Assembly: GCF_032670585.1 (NCBI RefSeq)
Contig: NZ_JAVQHL010000001.1
Location: 496,001-560,000 of the forward strand
Direction of reading: 5' to 3'
From: Ostreiculturibacter nitratireducens
Lineage (GTDB): Bacteria > Pseudomonadota > Alphaproteobacteria > Rhodobacterales > Rhodobacteraceae
DNA length: 64,000 nucleotides
The number at the start of each line of letters is the position of its first letter. Within the stretch, counting starts at the first letter, position 1. The translations under genes were made by a program, and so were the position numbers. The notes under the pieces are model-generated. The model did no database searches. It saw nothing but the letters and a program-made list of their open reading frames with translations, and had not been told where the DNA came from. Of this stretch, positions 25,505 through 34,252 are shown piece after piece.

Positions 25505-26473
25505 TTGACGACGAAAATCCTCAAAGCAGCGATCGCGGGTGGCGCATTCGCACTGTCCACCAACGCGGCCATGGCCTGCGGCAGCGTGTCGATCACCGAG
25601 ATGAACTGGGCCTCCGCAGCCCTTGTGACCTCGGTCTCGAAGTTCCTGATGGAACAGGGCTACGGCTGCACCGTTACCGTGGTGCCCTCCTCCACCCTTC
25701 CCGCAGTCACCTCGATCGCGGAAACCGGAGAGCCCGACATCGCGACCGAACTCTGGGTCAACACCGCGCCCGCCTATCCGGATCTGGAGGCGGCCGGCAA
25801 GGTCCGGACGCTGACCGACGTCCTCTCGGACGGCGGCGTGGAGGCCTTCTGGATCCCGCAATACCTCGCGGACGAACATCCCGAGCTCACCACGATGGAA
25901 GGCATCCTCGCCAATCCCGAACTGGTCGGCGGCAAGTTCCACAACTGCCCCGACGGTTGGGGCTGCCGGGTGACCAACGACAACATCGTGAAGGCATGGG
26001 ACTTCGAAGGGAACGGCCTTGAGGTCTTCAACCACGGCTCCGGGGAAACGCTGGCCGCCGCGATCGCCGCGGCCTACGAGAACAAGGAGCCCTGGTTCGG
26101 CTACTACTGGGCGCCGACGTCCGTGCTTGGCAAGTATCCGATGGCGATGGTGAACATCGGTGAATTCAGCGCCGACGTTCACGCCTGCAACGCGTCGGCC
26201 GATTGCGCGACGCCCGGCAAATCCCCGTATCCGAAAGCCCAGGTCGTCACGGCCATCACCACCGCCTTCGCGGATCGCGAACCCGAGATTGCGGAGCTGA
26301 TGTCCAAGGTGACCTTTACCAACGATCAGATGAACGCCGTGCTCGCCTGGCAGGAGGAAAACAACGCGTCGTCCGATGAGGCCACCGTTCACTTCCTGAC
26401 CACCTACAAGGATGTGTGGGGCAGCTGGCTCAACGATGCCGCCCGCGAGAAGCTCGCTGCCATCCTGCAGTAA
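25505..26473 (+). CDS. Glycine-betaine-type ABC transporter substrate-binding protein
   Basis: A 322-residue periplasmic binding protein of the OpuAC/ProX family. A signal peptide spans about residues 1-23 (ending STNAAMA, followed by Cys-Gly). The mature part has the Trp/Tyr-rich segments expected to form an aromatic box for a quaternary ammonium group (MNWASAAL, ELWVNTAPAYPDLE, WFGYYWAPT) and several Cys residues that may form disulfides. Start is TTG at 25505 with AAGGGAGAAA upstream. It is followed by permease and ATPase genes of the same importer. Ligand could be glycine betaine, choline, proline betaine or carnitine. Confidence 0.88.
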   Translation: MTTKILKAAIAGGAFALSTNAAMACGSVSITEMNWASAALVTSVSKFLMEQGYGCTVTVVPSSTLPAVTSIAETGEPDIATELWVNTAPAYPDLEAAGKVRTLTDVLSDGGVEAFWIPQYLADEHPELTTMEGILANPELVGGKFHNCPDGWGCRVTNDNIVKAWDFEGNGLEVFNHGSGETLAAAIAAAYENKEPWFGYYWAPTSVLGKYPMAMVNIGEFSADVHACNASADCATPGKSPYPKAQVVTAITTAFADREPEIAELMSKVTFTNDQMNAVLAWQEENNASSDEATVHFLTTYKDVWGSWLNDAAREKLAAILQ

Positions 26474-26482
26474 GCGAAACCG

Positions 26483-26509
26483 GCGCGGGGGCGGCTTCCG
26501 TCCCCGCGC
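26483..26509 (+). terminator. GC hairpin between binding-protein and permease genes
   Basis: GCGCGGGG (26483-26490) pairs perfectly with CCCCGCGC (26502-26509) across an 11-base loop, 10 bp after the binding-protein stop. No T-run follows. Such structures after a periplasmic binding-protein gene often stabilise its mRNA or reduce downstream transcription, giving more binding protein than membrane parts. That role is inferred. Confidence 0.4.
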
Positions 26510-26564
26510 GCACCGGACCTGAGAGCGTGGTCTGGCAAGAAGAAGAAGATCGGGAGGCGCGCAA

Positions 26565-27596
26565 ATGGCTGCATATTCGGGGTTGTTCGAGACTTTGGGC
26601 CTGAAGGGCTGGTGCGAGGCCGGCTCCTCCGGAGGGCCGGTTTCGATGGCGGAGCTTCTGGCGAAGACGACCGGAAAGACCGAAGAAACAAGCGTTTGGC
26701 AGACGCCCTTCCCCTCCCTCGACACCCTGCATGAGGCCTGCGGCGCGATCCCCCGGACCCGGGAACTGACTGCGGGTCTGGAACAGTTGTTCCTCAGCGT
26801 CAAGGATCCGCTGAAGGTGGTCCTGGACCCGCTGACGCAACCCCTGAGCTGGGCGATCGACGGGGCGCTCTGGGCCATTCTCGCCCTTCCGTGGTGGATC
26901 GTGATCCCGCTCTTCCTGGTCATCGTCCAGTTCGCGGCCCGGTCCGCGCGCGTCACAACGCTGGTGGCCGGTGTTCTCGTGGCGCTCGCCTTCGTGGACC
27001 ACTACACCTACGCCATGCAGACGCTGGCGATCATCCTGGTCTGCACGGTGATTTGCGTGGCCCTCGGCGTTCCGATCGGCATCGCGATGTCGCGCAGCGA
27101 CCGCCTGCAGCGTTCGGTCATTCCCGTTCTCGACATGCTCCAGACCCTGCCGACCTTCGTCTATCTCATCCCGCTGATCTTCCTCTTCAGCGTGACGGAA
27201 TCGAAGCTCTACGGTATCGCCATCATCCTCTACGCCATCGTTCCGGCGATCCGCCTGACCGACCTCGGCATCCGCCTCGTCGACAAGGACGTGCTCGAGG
27301 CGGCCGAGGCCTTCGGCATGTCGCAGCGTCAGAAGCTCTTCGGCGTGCAGATCCCGCTCGCGCTGCCGAACATCATGGCCGGCGTCAACCAGACGATCAT
27401 GATGTCGCTCGCCATGGTGGTGATCGCGTCACTGGTGTCCGCGCCCGGCCTGGGGGCGCTCGTTCTGAGGGGCATCAACAAGCTCGAACTCGGCGTCGGC
27501 ATCGTCGCGGGGCTCGCGATCGTGATGCTCGCCATCGTGCTCGACCGCGTGACCAAGGCCGCACTCGCCCAAGTCAACCGCGCCACCAAGCACTGA
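26565..27596 (+). CDS. Glycine-betaine-type ABC transporter permease
   Basis: A 343-residue integral membrane protein of the ProW/OpuAB family. It has a long N-terminal cytoplasmic or amphipathic stretch (about 110 residues), then hydrophobic helices beginning around ALWAILALPWWIVIPLFLVI. The EAA-type coupling loop is visible in EAAEAFGMSQRQKLFGVQIPLALPNIM. It forms the channel of the importer encoded by the flanking genes, 10 bp before the ATPase gene. Confidence 0.9.
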   Translation: MAAYSGLFETLGLKGWCEAGSSGGPVSMAELLAKTTGKTEETSVWQTPFPSLDTLHEACGAIPRTRELTAGLEQLFLSVKDPLKVVLDPLTQPLSWAIDGALWAILALPWWIVIPLFLVIVQFAARSARVTTLVAGVLVALAFVDHYTYAMQTLAIILVCTVICVALGVPIGIAMSRSDRLQRSVIPVLDMLQTLPTFVYLIPLIFLFSVTESKLYGIAIILYAIVPAIRLTDLGIRLVDKDVLEAAEAFGMSQRQKLFGVQIPLALPNIMAGVNQTIMMSLAMVVIASLVSAPGLGALVLRGINKLELGVGIVAGLAIVMLAIVLDRVTKAALAQVNRATKH

Positions 27597-27606
27597 GGGC
27601 CCCCGA

Positions 27607-28656
27607 ATGAACACGCACTCGATCCCGCCCAAACTCTCTATCCGCAATCTTTACAAGATCTTCGGGTCGCAACCTGATGCGATGCTTGAACATGTGCGGT
27701 CAGGCACGGGCAAGCAGGAACTCCTGTTGAAGCACCGCCATGTCCTCGGCCTCGAAGACATCAACGTCGACATGCACGCCGGCCAGATCACGGTCATCAT
27801 GGGCCTGTCGGGGTCCGGGAAATCGACGCTGATCCGGCATCTCAATCGCCTGATCGAGCCGACGGCGGGCGAGATCCTTCTGGACGGCGCCGACGTCACG
27901 CTGCTGACGCCCGATGAGTTGCGGACCCTGCGCCAGACCCGGATGTCGATGGTCTTCCAGAAGTTCGCGCTCCTGCCGCACCGCACCGTGCTCGACAACA
28001 CCGCGCTCGCGCCGACGATCCGGCGCGAGCCGAGCGCCGGGGCCCGCGACAATGCCCGCCGCTGGCTGGAGCGGGTCGGACTGAAGGGCTACGAGCAGCA
28101 CTATCCGCACCAGCTGTCGGGCGGCATGCAGCAGCGCGTCGGTATCGCGCGCGCGCTCTGTTCCGAGGCGGAGATCATGCTGATGGACGAGGCGTTCTCC
28201 GCCCTCGATCCGATCATCAGGACCGACATGCAGGCGCTCCTCCTGGAACTCCAGCGGGAGCTGCACAAGACGATCGTCTTCATCACTCACGACCTCGACG
28301 AGGCGCTCAGGCTCGCCGATCATCTCGTCGTCCTGAAGGACGGGCGGATCGTCCAGCAGGGTGAGCCGCAGGAAATCATCCTGAAGCCGGCAGACGAATA
28401 CATCGAGAACTTCGTGCGCGACATCAACAGGGCGCGCGTGCTGCGCGTGCGGTCGGTGATGGCTCCGCACGATGGCGCGCACGACCGGGACGCCATAGGC
28501 GCGAACGCCACGCTCGAAGAAGCGCTTGAGCGCGCGCAGGGCGCGATGGATCACGTGTTCAACGTCACGGACGAGGAAGGGGTCGTCGGGTCGCTGGCCA
28601 TGACGGAGCTTCTGAAGGCACTGGTCCCGCGGCACGCAAGGCAGGCGAAACCCTGA
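27607..28656 (+). CDS. Glycine-betaine-type ABC transporter ATP-binding protein
   Basis: A 349-residue ProV/OpuAA-type ATPase. Walker A is GLSGSGKSTL, the Q-loop VFQKFALLPHR, the signature LSGGMQQR, Walker B MLMDEAFSALDP and the H-loop FITHDLDE. The C-terminal extension (after about residue 280) is in the place of the CBS domains that sense ionic strength in osmoregulatory ProV/OpuA proteins but is short for two complete CBS repeats, so strict osmotic control is uncertain. The gene order binding protein, permease, ATPase differs from proVWX of enterics. Confidence 0.9.
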   Translation: MNTHSIPPKLSIRNLYKIFGSQPDAMLEHVRSGTGKQELLLKHRHVLGLEDINVDMHAGQITVIMGLSGSGKSTLIRHLNRLIEPTAGEILLDGADVTLLTPDELRTLRQTRMSMVFQKFALLPHRTVLDNTALAPTIRREPSAGARDNARRWLERVGLKGYEQHYPHQLSGGMQQRVGIARALCSEAEIMLMDEAFSALDPIIRTDMQALLLELQRELHKTIVFITHDLDEALRLADHLVVLKDGRIVQQGEPQEIILKPADEYIENFVRDINRARVLRVRSVMAPHDGAHDRDAIGANATLEEALERAQGAMDHVFNVTDEEGVVGSLAMTELLKALVPRHARQAKP

Positions 28657-28677
28657 AGCGAAGCTGGGGCAAAGGCG

Positions 28678-29949
28678 TCACCCTTCGCCCCGCGTCGCCT
28701 TGTCACGGGCGCGCCGCATCGTCCCTTCCCTCTGGGCGCGATTCTCGTCGGCGCTGTTGGCGTTCGCGAGTTCCTCCGACCGCAAGCCGACGCAGTCGGG
28801 CGCCAGCGAGCCGGCATCGCGCAAACCAGCATGGCGCGCATGGGCGAAACGCTTCTTCGTGACCTGATGGGGCTGCGTCGCATCGAGGAAATCGATGCCG
28901 ACATCGCGCCCGAGCGTCAGGGCGCCGTCGCGAACTGCCGCCTCCAAAAGTTCCATGCCCGCACGCGTGCGTATGAGGAGCGAGTTCACGCCCGGATCCG
29001 TCTCGGACGTCATGCGGTCGGGACTTGCGCCGGGCCAGGTGTCGGCGGCAGCGATGTCGGCGCCGTCGCCGATCCCGTCCGGGCAGATCTTGCAGCGGAA
29101 CGGCAACGACCAGGCGCTTTCGTCCTCGCCCCAGAAGTCGAGGTAGTGCATGGCCACTTCGCTGCCGTCGGAAAGCCCGATCACCGTCGGCCCCGGACAC
29201 CCGCGTCCCCGATACCGCAGGCTGGTCATCCGGCGACGGTCTATGCCCCGGTCGGCAAGAACCTCCGACAGCGATTGGTCGGGCATATAACCGCCACAGA
29301 CCGGTGTGAGCCAATAACGGATCAGCCGGTTCACCCGTTCGTCGAGATGCGCGAGATTTCGGACGGCGTTCAGGTCGCAGGGCTTCGCGATGAGCGCGAA
29401 GGGCCTGCCACGCGACAGCGCCCCCTCCAGGTCGATCAGGGGCGCCGCGGGCCCATAGCGCGAACCGGCGCCGGCAAGCGCCTCTTCGACGGTGAAGCTC
29501 AGCACCGCTTCCCCGAAACTCGGCTCTTCCTTGGACGGCCGGACGTGCAGGACGAAGTCGACCCGGCCCGACCGCAGGAGATACTGCCCCAGCGCCGTCA
29601 GCACGCCCGCGGTCGAGCCTTCGTGTCGGACCACGGGATCGGCCGCCCATCCCAGCACGACCCGGTGGAGAGGCCCCCAGACCGGATCGGTCAGCGGCGC
29701 CTCGGCGGCGATTGAGGCCGGAAGACCTTCGGCCCGCACGCCGGGGCATGTGGCGTATATGCGATCGACCGTTCCGTGATCGAGCGCCCGGACAACCCCG
29801 GGCCGGAGTTCGCCGTCCTCACCCTTCAGGACGCGGACCCGTTCGGGCCCCGCGACCGACTGGCACAGCCCACATCCGATGCACAGGCCATCGTCGACGA
29901 TCCGCCGCAGTCGCGCTTCCGGAGTCGCAGGTTCCGGCGCTTCCGTCAC
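28678..29949 (-). CDS. FrhB-type (coenzyme F420 hydrogenase/dehydrogenase beta subunit family) protein
   Basis: A 423-residue protein with a CIGCGLCQ motif near residue 23, then the FrhB N- and C-terminal domains (LIAKPCDLNAVRNL, PFRCKICPDGIGDGADIAAADTW). The Cys-rich segments would hold iron-sulfur clusters and the family binds FAD and passes electrons to or from F420 or other partners. Only one Cys-rich ferredoxin motif is visible at the N-terminus and it lacks a complete CxxCxxCxxxC, so cluster content is uncertain. Bacteria of this type do not usually make F420, so a different acceptor is likely. It is the last gene in a three-gene run with a sulfotransferase and a maleate-isomerase-like protein. 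Confidence 0.75.
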   Translation of the reverse strand: MTEAPEPATPEARLRRIVDDGLCIGCGLCQSVAGPERVRVLKGEDGELRPGVVRALDHGTVDRIYATCPGVRAEGLPASIAAEAPLTDPVWGPLHRVVLGWAADPVVRHEGSTAGVLTALGQYLLRSGRVDFVLHVRPSKEEPSFGEAVLSFTVEEALAGAGSRYGPAAPLIDLEGALSRGRPFALIAKPCDLNAVRNLAHLDERVNRLIRYWLTPVCGGYMPDQSLSEVLADRGIDRRRMTSLRYRGRGCPGPTVIGLSDGSEVAMHYLDFWGEDESAWSLPFRCKICPDGIGDGADIAAADTWPGASPDRMTSETDPGVNSLLIRTRAGMELLEAAVRDGALTLGRDVGIDFLDATQPHQVTKKRFAHARHAGLRDAGSLAPDCVGLRSEELANANSADENRAQREGTMRRARDKATRGEG

Positions 29950-29981
29950 GGGCTCTCCTTTCTCGGTGGTCAGGCTTCAAG

Positions 29982-30737
29982 TCATGCTACCGGAACCGCC
30001 GCCCTGATACGGTGGCGGTGGAGCCGTTCATAATGCGGCCGCATCCGGCGGTGCACCTGCTGCACGCGGGCGGGCGTGTTTTCCAGCGTCACATACTTCC
30101 GCTTCTGCGGTTTCAGACCGGTGGAATTGCGGAGGTTTGCATGGAACGAGCCGCCATCCCACCAGCTGTACTGGGCCGTATCGGCCCCCGGTTCCCAGGT
30201 AAGCGCCTCGGGGATGAAGGGAATGCCCACCGCTTCGCAGAAGGCGCGCGTCATTTCGTGCGGGTTCTCGAGCAGATCGTCGCTGTCGACCACCGGCGGC
30301 GGCGCGCCGCTCAACGCGGTCAATAGGTCGAACAGCGCACGCTGTTCGGGGAAGCCGACTTCGCCTTCGTCGAAATCCGGCCACTTGTCGTAGAGCGACG
30401 TGATGGTCAGGGCGGGATCGCGGATCAGGAAGGCATGGGTGAATTGGGACAGGAATTCTTCGTCCCACATGTGGTTGATATAATGCGGGAAATCCTTGAT
30501 GAAGACGGGCCCCGTCTCCGCTGCGGACCTGACGGTTTCCCAGACGCTTTCCAGTGTCAGACCGGGCGTCGTCTTGTCGCCTTCCTTCCAGCGCTGCCAC
30601 AGAGGCGCCTCTCCCTGATACCAGGCTTCGCCAAAGGGTTCGTGGAAGCAGGTCATGTCACCACGCTGCCGCATCATCCATTCAAAGGCGGTCGAAGTGG
30701 ACCTCGGGACGGCCCAGAGAGCAACGATCTTGTGCAT
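29982..30737 (-). CDS. Sulfotransferase family protein
   Basis: A 251-residue protein with the PAPS-binding loop right at the N-terminus (LWAVPRSTSTAFEWMM, residues about 7-22) and a second phosphate motif LIRDPALTITSLYDKW. The form resembles small-molecule and branched-chain-type sulfotransferases found in marine Alphaproteobacteria rather than the carbohydrate type at 17476. It lies 4 bp downstream of the maleate-isomerase-like gene and 32 bp upstream of the FrhB gene, so all three are probably one transcript. The acceptor is unknown. Confidence 0.75.
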   Translation of the reverse strand: MHKIVALWAVPRSTSTAFEWMMRQRGDMTCFHEPFGEAWYQGEAPLWQRWKEGDKTTPGLTLESVWETVRSAAETGPVFIKDFPHYINHMWDEEFLSQFTHAFLIRDPALTITSLYDKWPDFDEGEVGFPEQRALFDLLTALSGAPPPVVDSDDLLENPHEMTRAFCEAVGIPFIPEALTWEPGADTAQYSWWDGGSFHANLRNSTGLKPQKRKYVTLENTPARVQQVHRRMRPHYERLHRHRIRAAVPVA

Positions 30738-30741
30738 CCGG

Positions 30742-31578
30742 TCAACCTTTCAGAGAGGAGAGAAGTTTGCCCTGGCTCGTCGTCGGAGCCAGACCGAGGG
30801 ACTTGAAGATCCGCCAGTAAAGTGCCGTATCGTGGCCAATAACCGGCTTTCCGAGCATCTCTTCCAGTTCCAGCTCCAGATGGACGGGCCGCTCGGCCAC
30901 CCCGTCGCTGGCGCGCCTGAAATTGCACATCCCGTTGATCAGGTAGGCATCGGCATTCGGTGCCTTGTCGGCAACGTATTCGAAGCTCTTGCGCGCCAGA
31001 TCGCCGTCGAAGCACCAGATGCAGGCGTTCACCTCTTCCTGCGTCCGGAACCAGCCCTGATCGACGAAATTGCCGGCCCAGATCACGTCGAAACCGGCTT
31101 CCTTCCAGAAGGCGACGGTTCCCTGCCACCAGCTTGGCCAATGGTAGGCCGCGTTCAGCGCGACCTTCTCGACATTCATCGCGCGGAGCGCCTCGACCAT
31201 CGCGTAGCCAGCCATGTGGAACGGCGTCTGGTACTTCTCGCTGAGCATCTCGCAATGCTGACGGATGCCTTCCACCCCAAGCCCCGATGCATGAACCCAG
31301 TTCGAACCGACCTGCCCGCAGACATCGGCGCCGTTGTTGGCCATGCAATGGACGAAGTCCTCCAGCATGTCGAACTTCTGCTTCCTCTGGTCCAACTGGT
31401 GCCGGTAGTCCGGGACATGGAGCATCCAGCCGTGGACGCCCACCTCCCTCGGCGCCATCCGGAGGAAATCCGAGGGCGCAGCATCCCAATCCTGCGGCGG
31501 GCATGTGAACCCGACCTGATATGGAAAGAGCTTGTTCTTCGGATCCGCCCAGTGTTTGGGTTTCACATAGTCCGACAT
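30742..31578 (-). CDS. Maleate cis-trans isomerase / arylmalonate decarboxylase-like protein
   Basis: A 278-residue protein that I place, with moderate confidence, in the Asp/Glu racemase superfamily branch of maleate isomerases and arylmalonate decarboxylases. The two catalytic thiols would be Cys87 (NGADVCGQVGSNW) and Cys218 (LINGMCNFR), spaced as expected from the twofold symmetric fold; the context HDTALYWRIFKSLGL at the C-terminus is also typical. These enzymes isomerise maleate or decarboxylate malonates without cofactor. It is divergent from the LysR gene at 31679 and leads an operon with a sulfotransferase and an FrhB-like protein, a combination I do not recognise from any described pathway. 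Confidence 0.6.
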   Translation of the reverse strand: MSDYVKPKHWADPKNKLFPYQVGFTCPPQDWDAAPSDFLRMAPREVGVHGWMLHVPDYRHQLDQRKQKFDMLEDFVHCMANNGADVCGQVGSNWVHASGLGVEGIRQHCEMLSEKYQTPFHMAGYAMVEALRAMNVEKVALNAAYHWPSWWQGTVAFWKEAGFDVIWAGNFVDQGWFRTQEEVNACIWCFDGDLARKSFEYVADKAPNADAYLINGMCNFRRASDGVAERPVHLELELEEMLGKPVIGHDTALYWRIFKSLGLAPTTSQGKLLSSLKG

Positions 31579-31663
31579 GATTTCCCCGTCCTGATCGCGC
31601 GTTTACCTGAACTCAGGATCGGATCGCAGACGTCCGAAATCCATTGCCTTTTTCCGGTGCATC

Positions 31664-31681
31664 CATATCAAATGCGATATG
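31664..31681. promoter_or_regulatory. Perfect interrupted palindrome over the lysR start codon
   Basis: CATATC (31664-31669) and GATATG (31676-31681) form a perfect 6-bp inverted repeat with a 6-base spacer, and the last three bases are the start codon of the LysR gene. It lies in the 100-bp divergent region with the maleate-isomerase-like gene. A site at this place would suit autorepression by the LysR protein. Confidence 0.45.
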
Positions 31682-32584
31682 AGTCAAAGGCGTCACCGCA
31701 TCCCATCCTCCAGCGCGCTCGTCGCTTTCGAATGCGTTGCGCGCCTTGGTGGCGTCGGCCGCGCGGCGGAGGAACTCAACACCTCGCAGTCCGCGATCAG
31801 CCGTCACCTCAAGCACCTCGAGGACGACCTTGGCGTCAGGCTCTTCGAGCGATCCGGACGCGGCATCACGCTGACGCCGGCTGGAAATTCCTACTTTCTG
31901 GCGGCGCGATCGGCGCTTGAAACGCTGACCTCGGCGGGCCATTCGCTCCGCCTGGCCTCGCGGGATGTGACGATCGCCTGCACGCACGAGGTGTCGCATC
32001 TTCTGCTGATGCCCGTGTTTGGCGACCTGCGACGGGCCATCGGCAAAGGGGTCCACGTCCGGATAACGACCTGCGAATACGATGCCATTCCGGCGATGAT
32101 TCATGCCGGGGCGGATATCGTATTCCAGTATTCGGAGAGCGCCCCGCATCGCCGTAGCGTCACCGTGGTCGACGAAAGCATCACCCCCGTCGCCGCGCCT
32201 TCCTTCATCGAGGCGCATGCCGGGGCGTTGCGGGGCGCACCTTCCGGATGGGATGGCGTTCCGCTTCTCGCGCTCACCAAGAACAACTTCGGCTGGGCCA
32301 CGTGGGAAGACTGGTTCAGTGCGACGGGCGCCTCTGCCCGATCCAGCCACGTCGAGACTTACGACAACTACGTCTACCTGCTTGAGGCTGCGGCCGCGGG
32401 AACGGGACTGGCGTTGGGCTGGAAGGGGTTCGTTGACCGCTACGTCGCCTCCGGCACTCTCGAACAGGTCTGCGACTATTGGGTCGAGCGGAGATCGCGG
32501 CTTCATGCCTGCCTCACGAAGAAAGGCGAATCCAACGAGAACGCGGCTAAATGCCTGGCCTTCCTCGCGACCATCTGCGCGTGA
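31679..32584 (+). CDS. LysR family transcriptional regulator, GcvA-like
   Basis: A 301-residue LysR regulator. The DNA-binding domain is at residues 12-70 (FECVARLGGVGRAAEELNTSQSAISRHLK), followed by the effector domain. It is divergent from the maleate-isomerase-like operon, the standard layout for LysR control of that operon. No Shine-Dalgarno is visible before the ATG at 31679, and an 18-bp palindrome overlaps it, so translation may start on a leaderless or tightly controlled transcript. Confidence 0.85.
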   Translation: MSQRRHRIPSSSALVAFECVARLGGVGRAAEELNTSQSAISRHLKHLEDDLGVRLFERSGRGITLTPAGNSYFLAARSALETLTSAGHSLRLASRDVTIACTHEVSHLLLMPVFGDLRRAIGKGVHVRITTCEYDAIPAMIHAGADIVFQYSESAPHRRSVTVVDESITPVAAPSFIEAHAGALRGAPSGWDGVPLLALTKNNFGWATWEDWFSATGASARSSHVETYDNYVYLLEAAAAGTGLALGWKGFVDRYVASGTLEQVCDYWVERRSRLHACLTKKGESNENAAKCLAFLATICA

Positions 32585-32808
32585 ATTCTCGCCACGAGGC
32601 ATCCGGCCCCACGGACATCATCACGTCTGAGCCCTGGCGCCTGCAGGCCCTTCATTCGGATTGACCGATCTGCGGGCTTGCGCTAACTGCGACCTATCGA
32701 AGACGCGCCGATTTGACGTTCAGATTGCGGGCGCGAAAGAAATGCAGCTAAAGCGAAGGTGCATCCGCTCCTTCGGCAGACACGCGGGCAACCGCAAGGG
32801 AGGACGAG

Positions 32809-33135
32809 ATGGCAGATGGTTGCCTCGACAATGACGCTTTCGGTTCGTTGATCCCGGTCGATCAGATCGTGGCGACGCGCGCCGCTTTCCCGAAATCCTA
32901 TCTGACCTTCGAGATCGATTTGCACGCAACCGATCCCTGGTCCGGGCTCGCATGCATAGCCGAAGCGTTTGGCCGGTCCGGCCTTGCCCCGATATCGCTG
33001 CGCTGTACCGCCGAGGGTGCCGTTGCCTGCCGGGTCATCGATAGCCATGAATGTAATTTCAATGCGTTGCACCAGATACTTCACAATCCGGGCAAAGTCA
33101 GGATCGTCAAGTGGACGACGGTGATCGGGTTCTGA
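32809..33135 (+). CDS. Small hypothetical protein, possibly ACT-like fold
   Basis: A 108-residue protein with a good ribosome binding site (AAGGGAGGACGAG) just before the ATG. From about residue 30 the pattern LTFEIDLHATDPWSGLACIA, an SLRC strand, a CRVID strand and LHQILHNPGKVRIVKWT looks like a beta-alpha-beta-beta-alpha-beta ACT-type unit and recalls the small regulatory subunit of acetolactate synthase (IlvM/IlvH). That resemblance is by eye only and no catalytic partner is next door. It is convergent with the LysR gene at 33165. The 224 bp upstream hold no gene that I can see. Confidence 0.6.
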   Translation: MADGCLDNDAFGSLIPVDQIVATRAAFPKSYLTFEIDLHATDPWSGLACIAEAFGRSGLAPISLRCTAEGAVACRVIDSHECNFNALHQILHNPGKVRIVKWTTVIGF

Positions 33136-33164
33136 ACGCCCCATTCGGGCGGTGCCGCCGAAGC

Positions 33165-34148
33165 CTAGCTGAGAATCGTCCCATCAGTCGGAGACCACGT
33201 CTTCGTCGCCCCGCTGAAGAGGTCGGCGAGGACGGCAAGCTCCTCGTAGAGATGGGCCATGAAGGCCCGCACGCGGGCCGTATGGCGCAGATCCGGGTGG
33301 GTCAGCACCCAGAACTCCATGTCGAGATGCGGAAAGGTATCGGACACACGGACAAGCCGGTCGTCCGCATCACCCACATAGCAGGGCAGAAAGCAGACAC
33401 CCATCCCCGCCGCGGCGGCATTCTGAACGGCGCGCGATGCGCGGCACTGGAACACGGTCTGCTGCTCGCCGATCTCGGCCGTTTTCCACACCTGAGGAAC
33501 GAGCCACGGGATCGTTCCGTCGATGATGCAAAAGCTGTGATGTGACAACGGAAGATCCGACCTGTCCTCAAGGTAGGCCGGGCTCGCGAAGAGAGCGAAG
33601 CGGAAATCGCAGATCTTCCTGCCGTAGCAGTTGTCCGGGGGCGATTTCGTCGCCCGGATGGCCACCTCCGCCTCGCGCCGGTTCAGGTCGACCGCCCCGT
33701 GCCCCGGCGCGAGGTCTATCTTGATTTCGGGGTGTTCACCGCAGAACCGCGAGATGATTCCGGGGGCGTGTTCTTCGGCGAAGGCTTCGGGACAGGTAAC
33801 GCGGATGCGCCCGCGCAGCTTCTCGTCCCGGCCAAGGACTTCGAGCCCGAGCGCGTGAAACTCGCTCTCGATGCGCTCGCCGTATTCCATCGCGGTGCGT
33901 CCGGCATCGGTCATGACATAGCCGTGACGGAAGCGGTCGAAGAAGCGCACGCCGGTCTTCTCTTCGATCGCATTGATGCGCCGAAACACGGTGCTGTGCG
34001 TCTGCCCCAGGAATCGCGCGGCGCCCGATAGGCTTTCGGCGCGACAGATGGCGAGGATGAGCGCGAGGTCGTTCCATTCCAGCGCGCGCGCTGTCGAAGT
34101 CGGATCCTGGGGTCGGGATGTCACGCGATCAGCTGTCCGTTTCTGCAA
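33165..34148 (-). CDS. LysR family transcriptional regulator
   Basis: A 327-residue LysR regulator with its helix-turn-helix at residues about 25-85 (LSGAARFLGQTHSTVFRRINAIEE) and an effector domain after it. It is divergent from the small monooxygenase gene at 34253, its likely target. The start is uncertain: the longest frame begins with TTG at 34148, and a GTG eight codons in is another choice; neither has a strong ribosome binding site. A CAAAG-ATG-CTTTG inverted repeat (34146-34158) lies exactly over the TTG start. Confidence 0.82.
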   Translation of the reverse strand: MQKRTADRVTSRPQDPTSTARALEWNDLALILAICRAESLSGAARFLGQTHSTVFRRINAIEEKTGVRFFDRFRHGYVMTDAGRTAMEYGERIESEFHALGLEVLGRDEKLRGRIRVTCPEAFAEEHAPGIISRFCGEHPEIKIDLAPGHGAVDLNRREAEVAIRATKSPPDNCYGRKICDFRFALFASPAYLEDRSDLPLSHHSFCIIDGTIPWLVPQVWKTAEIGEQQTVFQCRASRAVQNAAAAGMGVCFLPCYVGDADDRLVRVSDTFPHLDMEFWVLTHPDLRHTARVRAFMAHLYEELAVLADLFSGATKTWSPTDGTILS

Positions 34149-34252
34149 AGATGCTTTGAGAAAGTAGCGAATTCTTGCGCAAAAGAGAACATGCCATCGT
34201 CACGACAGATCGAGGCAATCGATCGCCGATGGAGAAAGAAGGAGACAAGGCA

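Noticed and set aside
31664..31681. Classic LysR T-N11-A box
   Set aside because: The palindrome has an even-numbered centre, so it does not contain a symmetric T-N11-A; I report it only as a palindrome.
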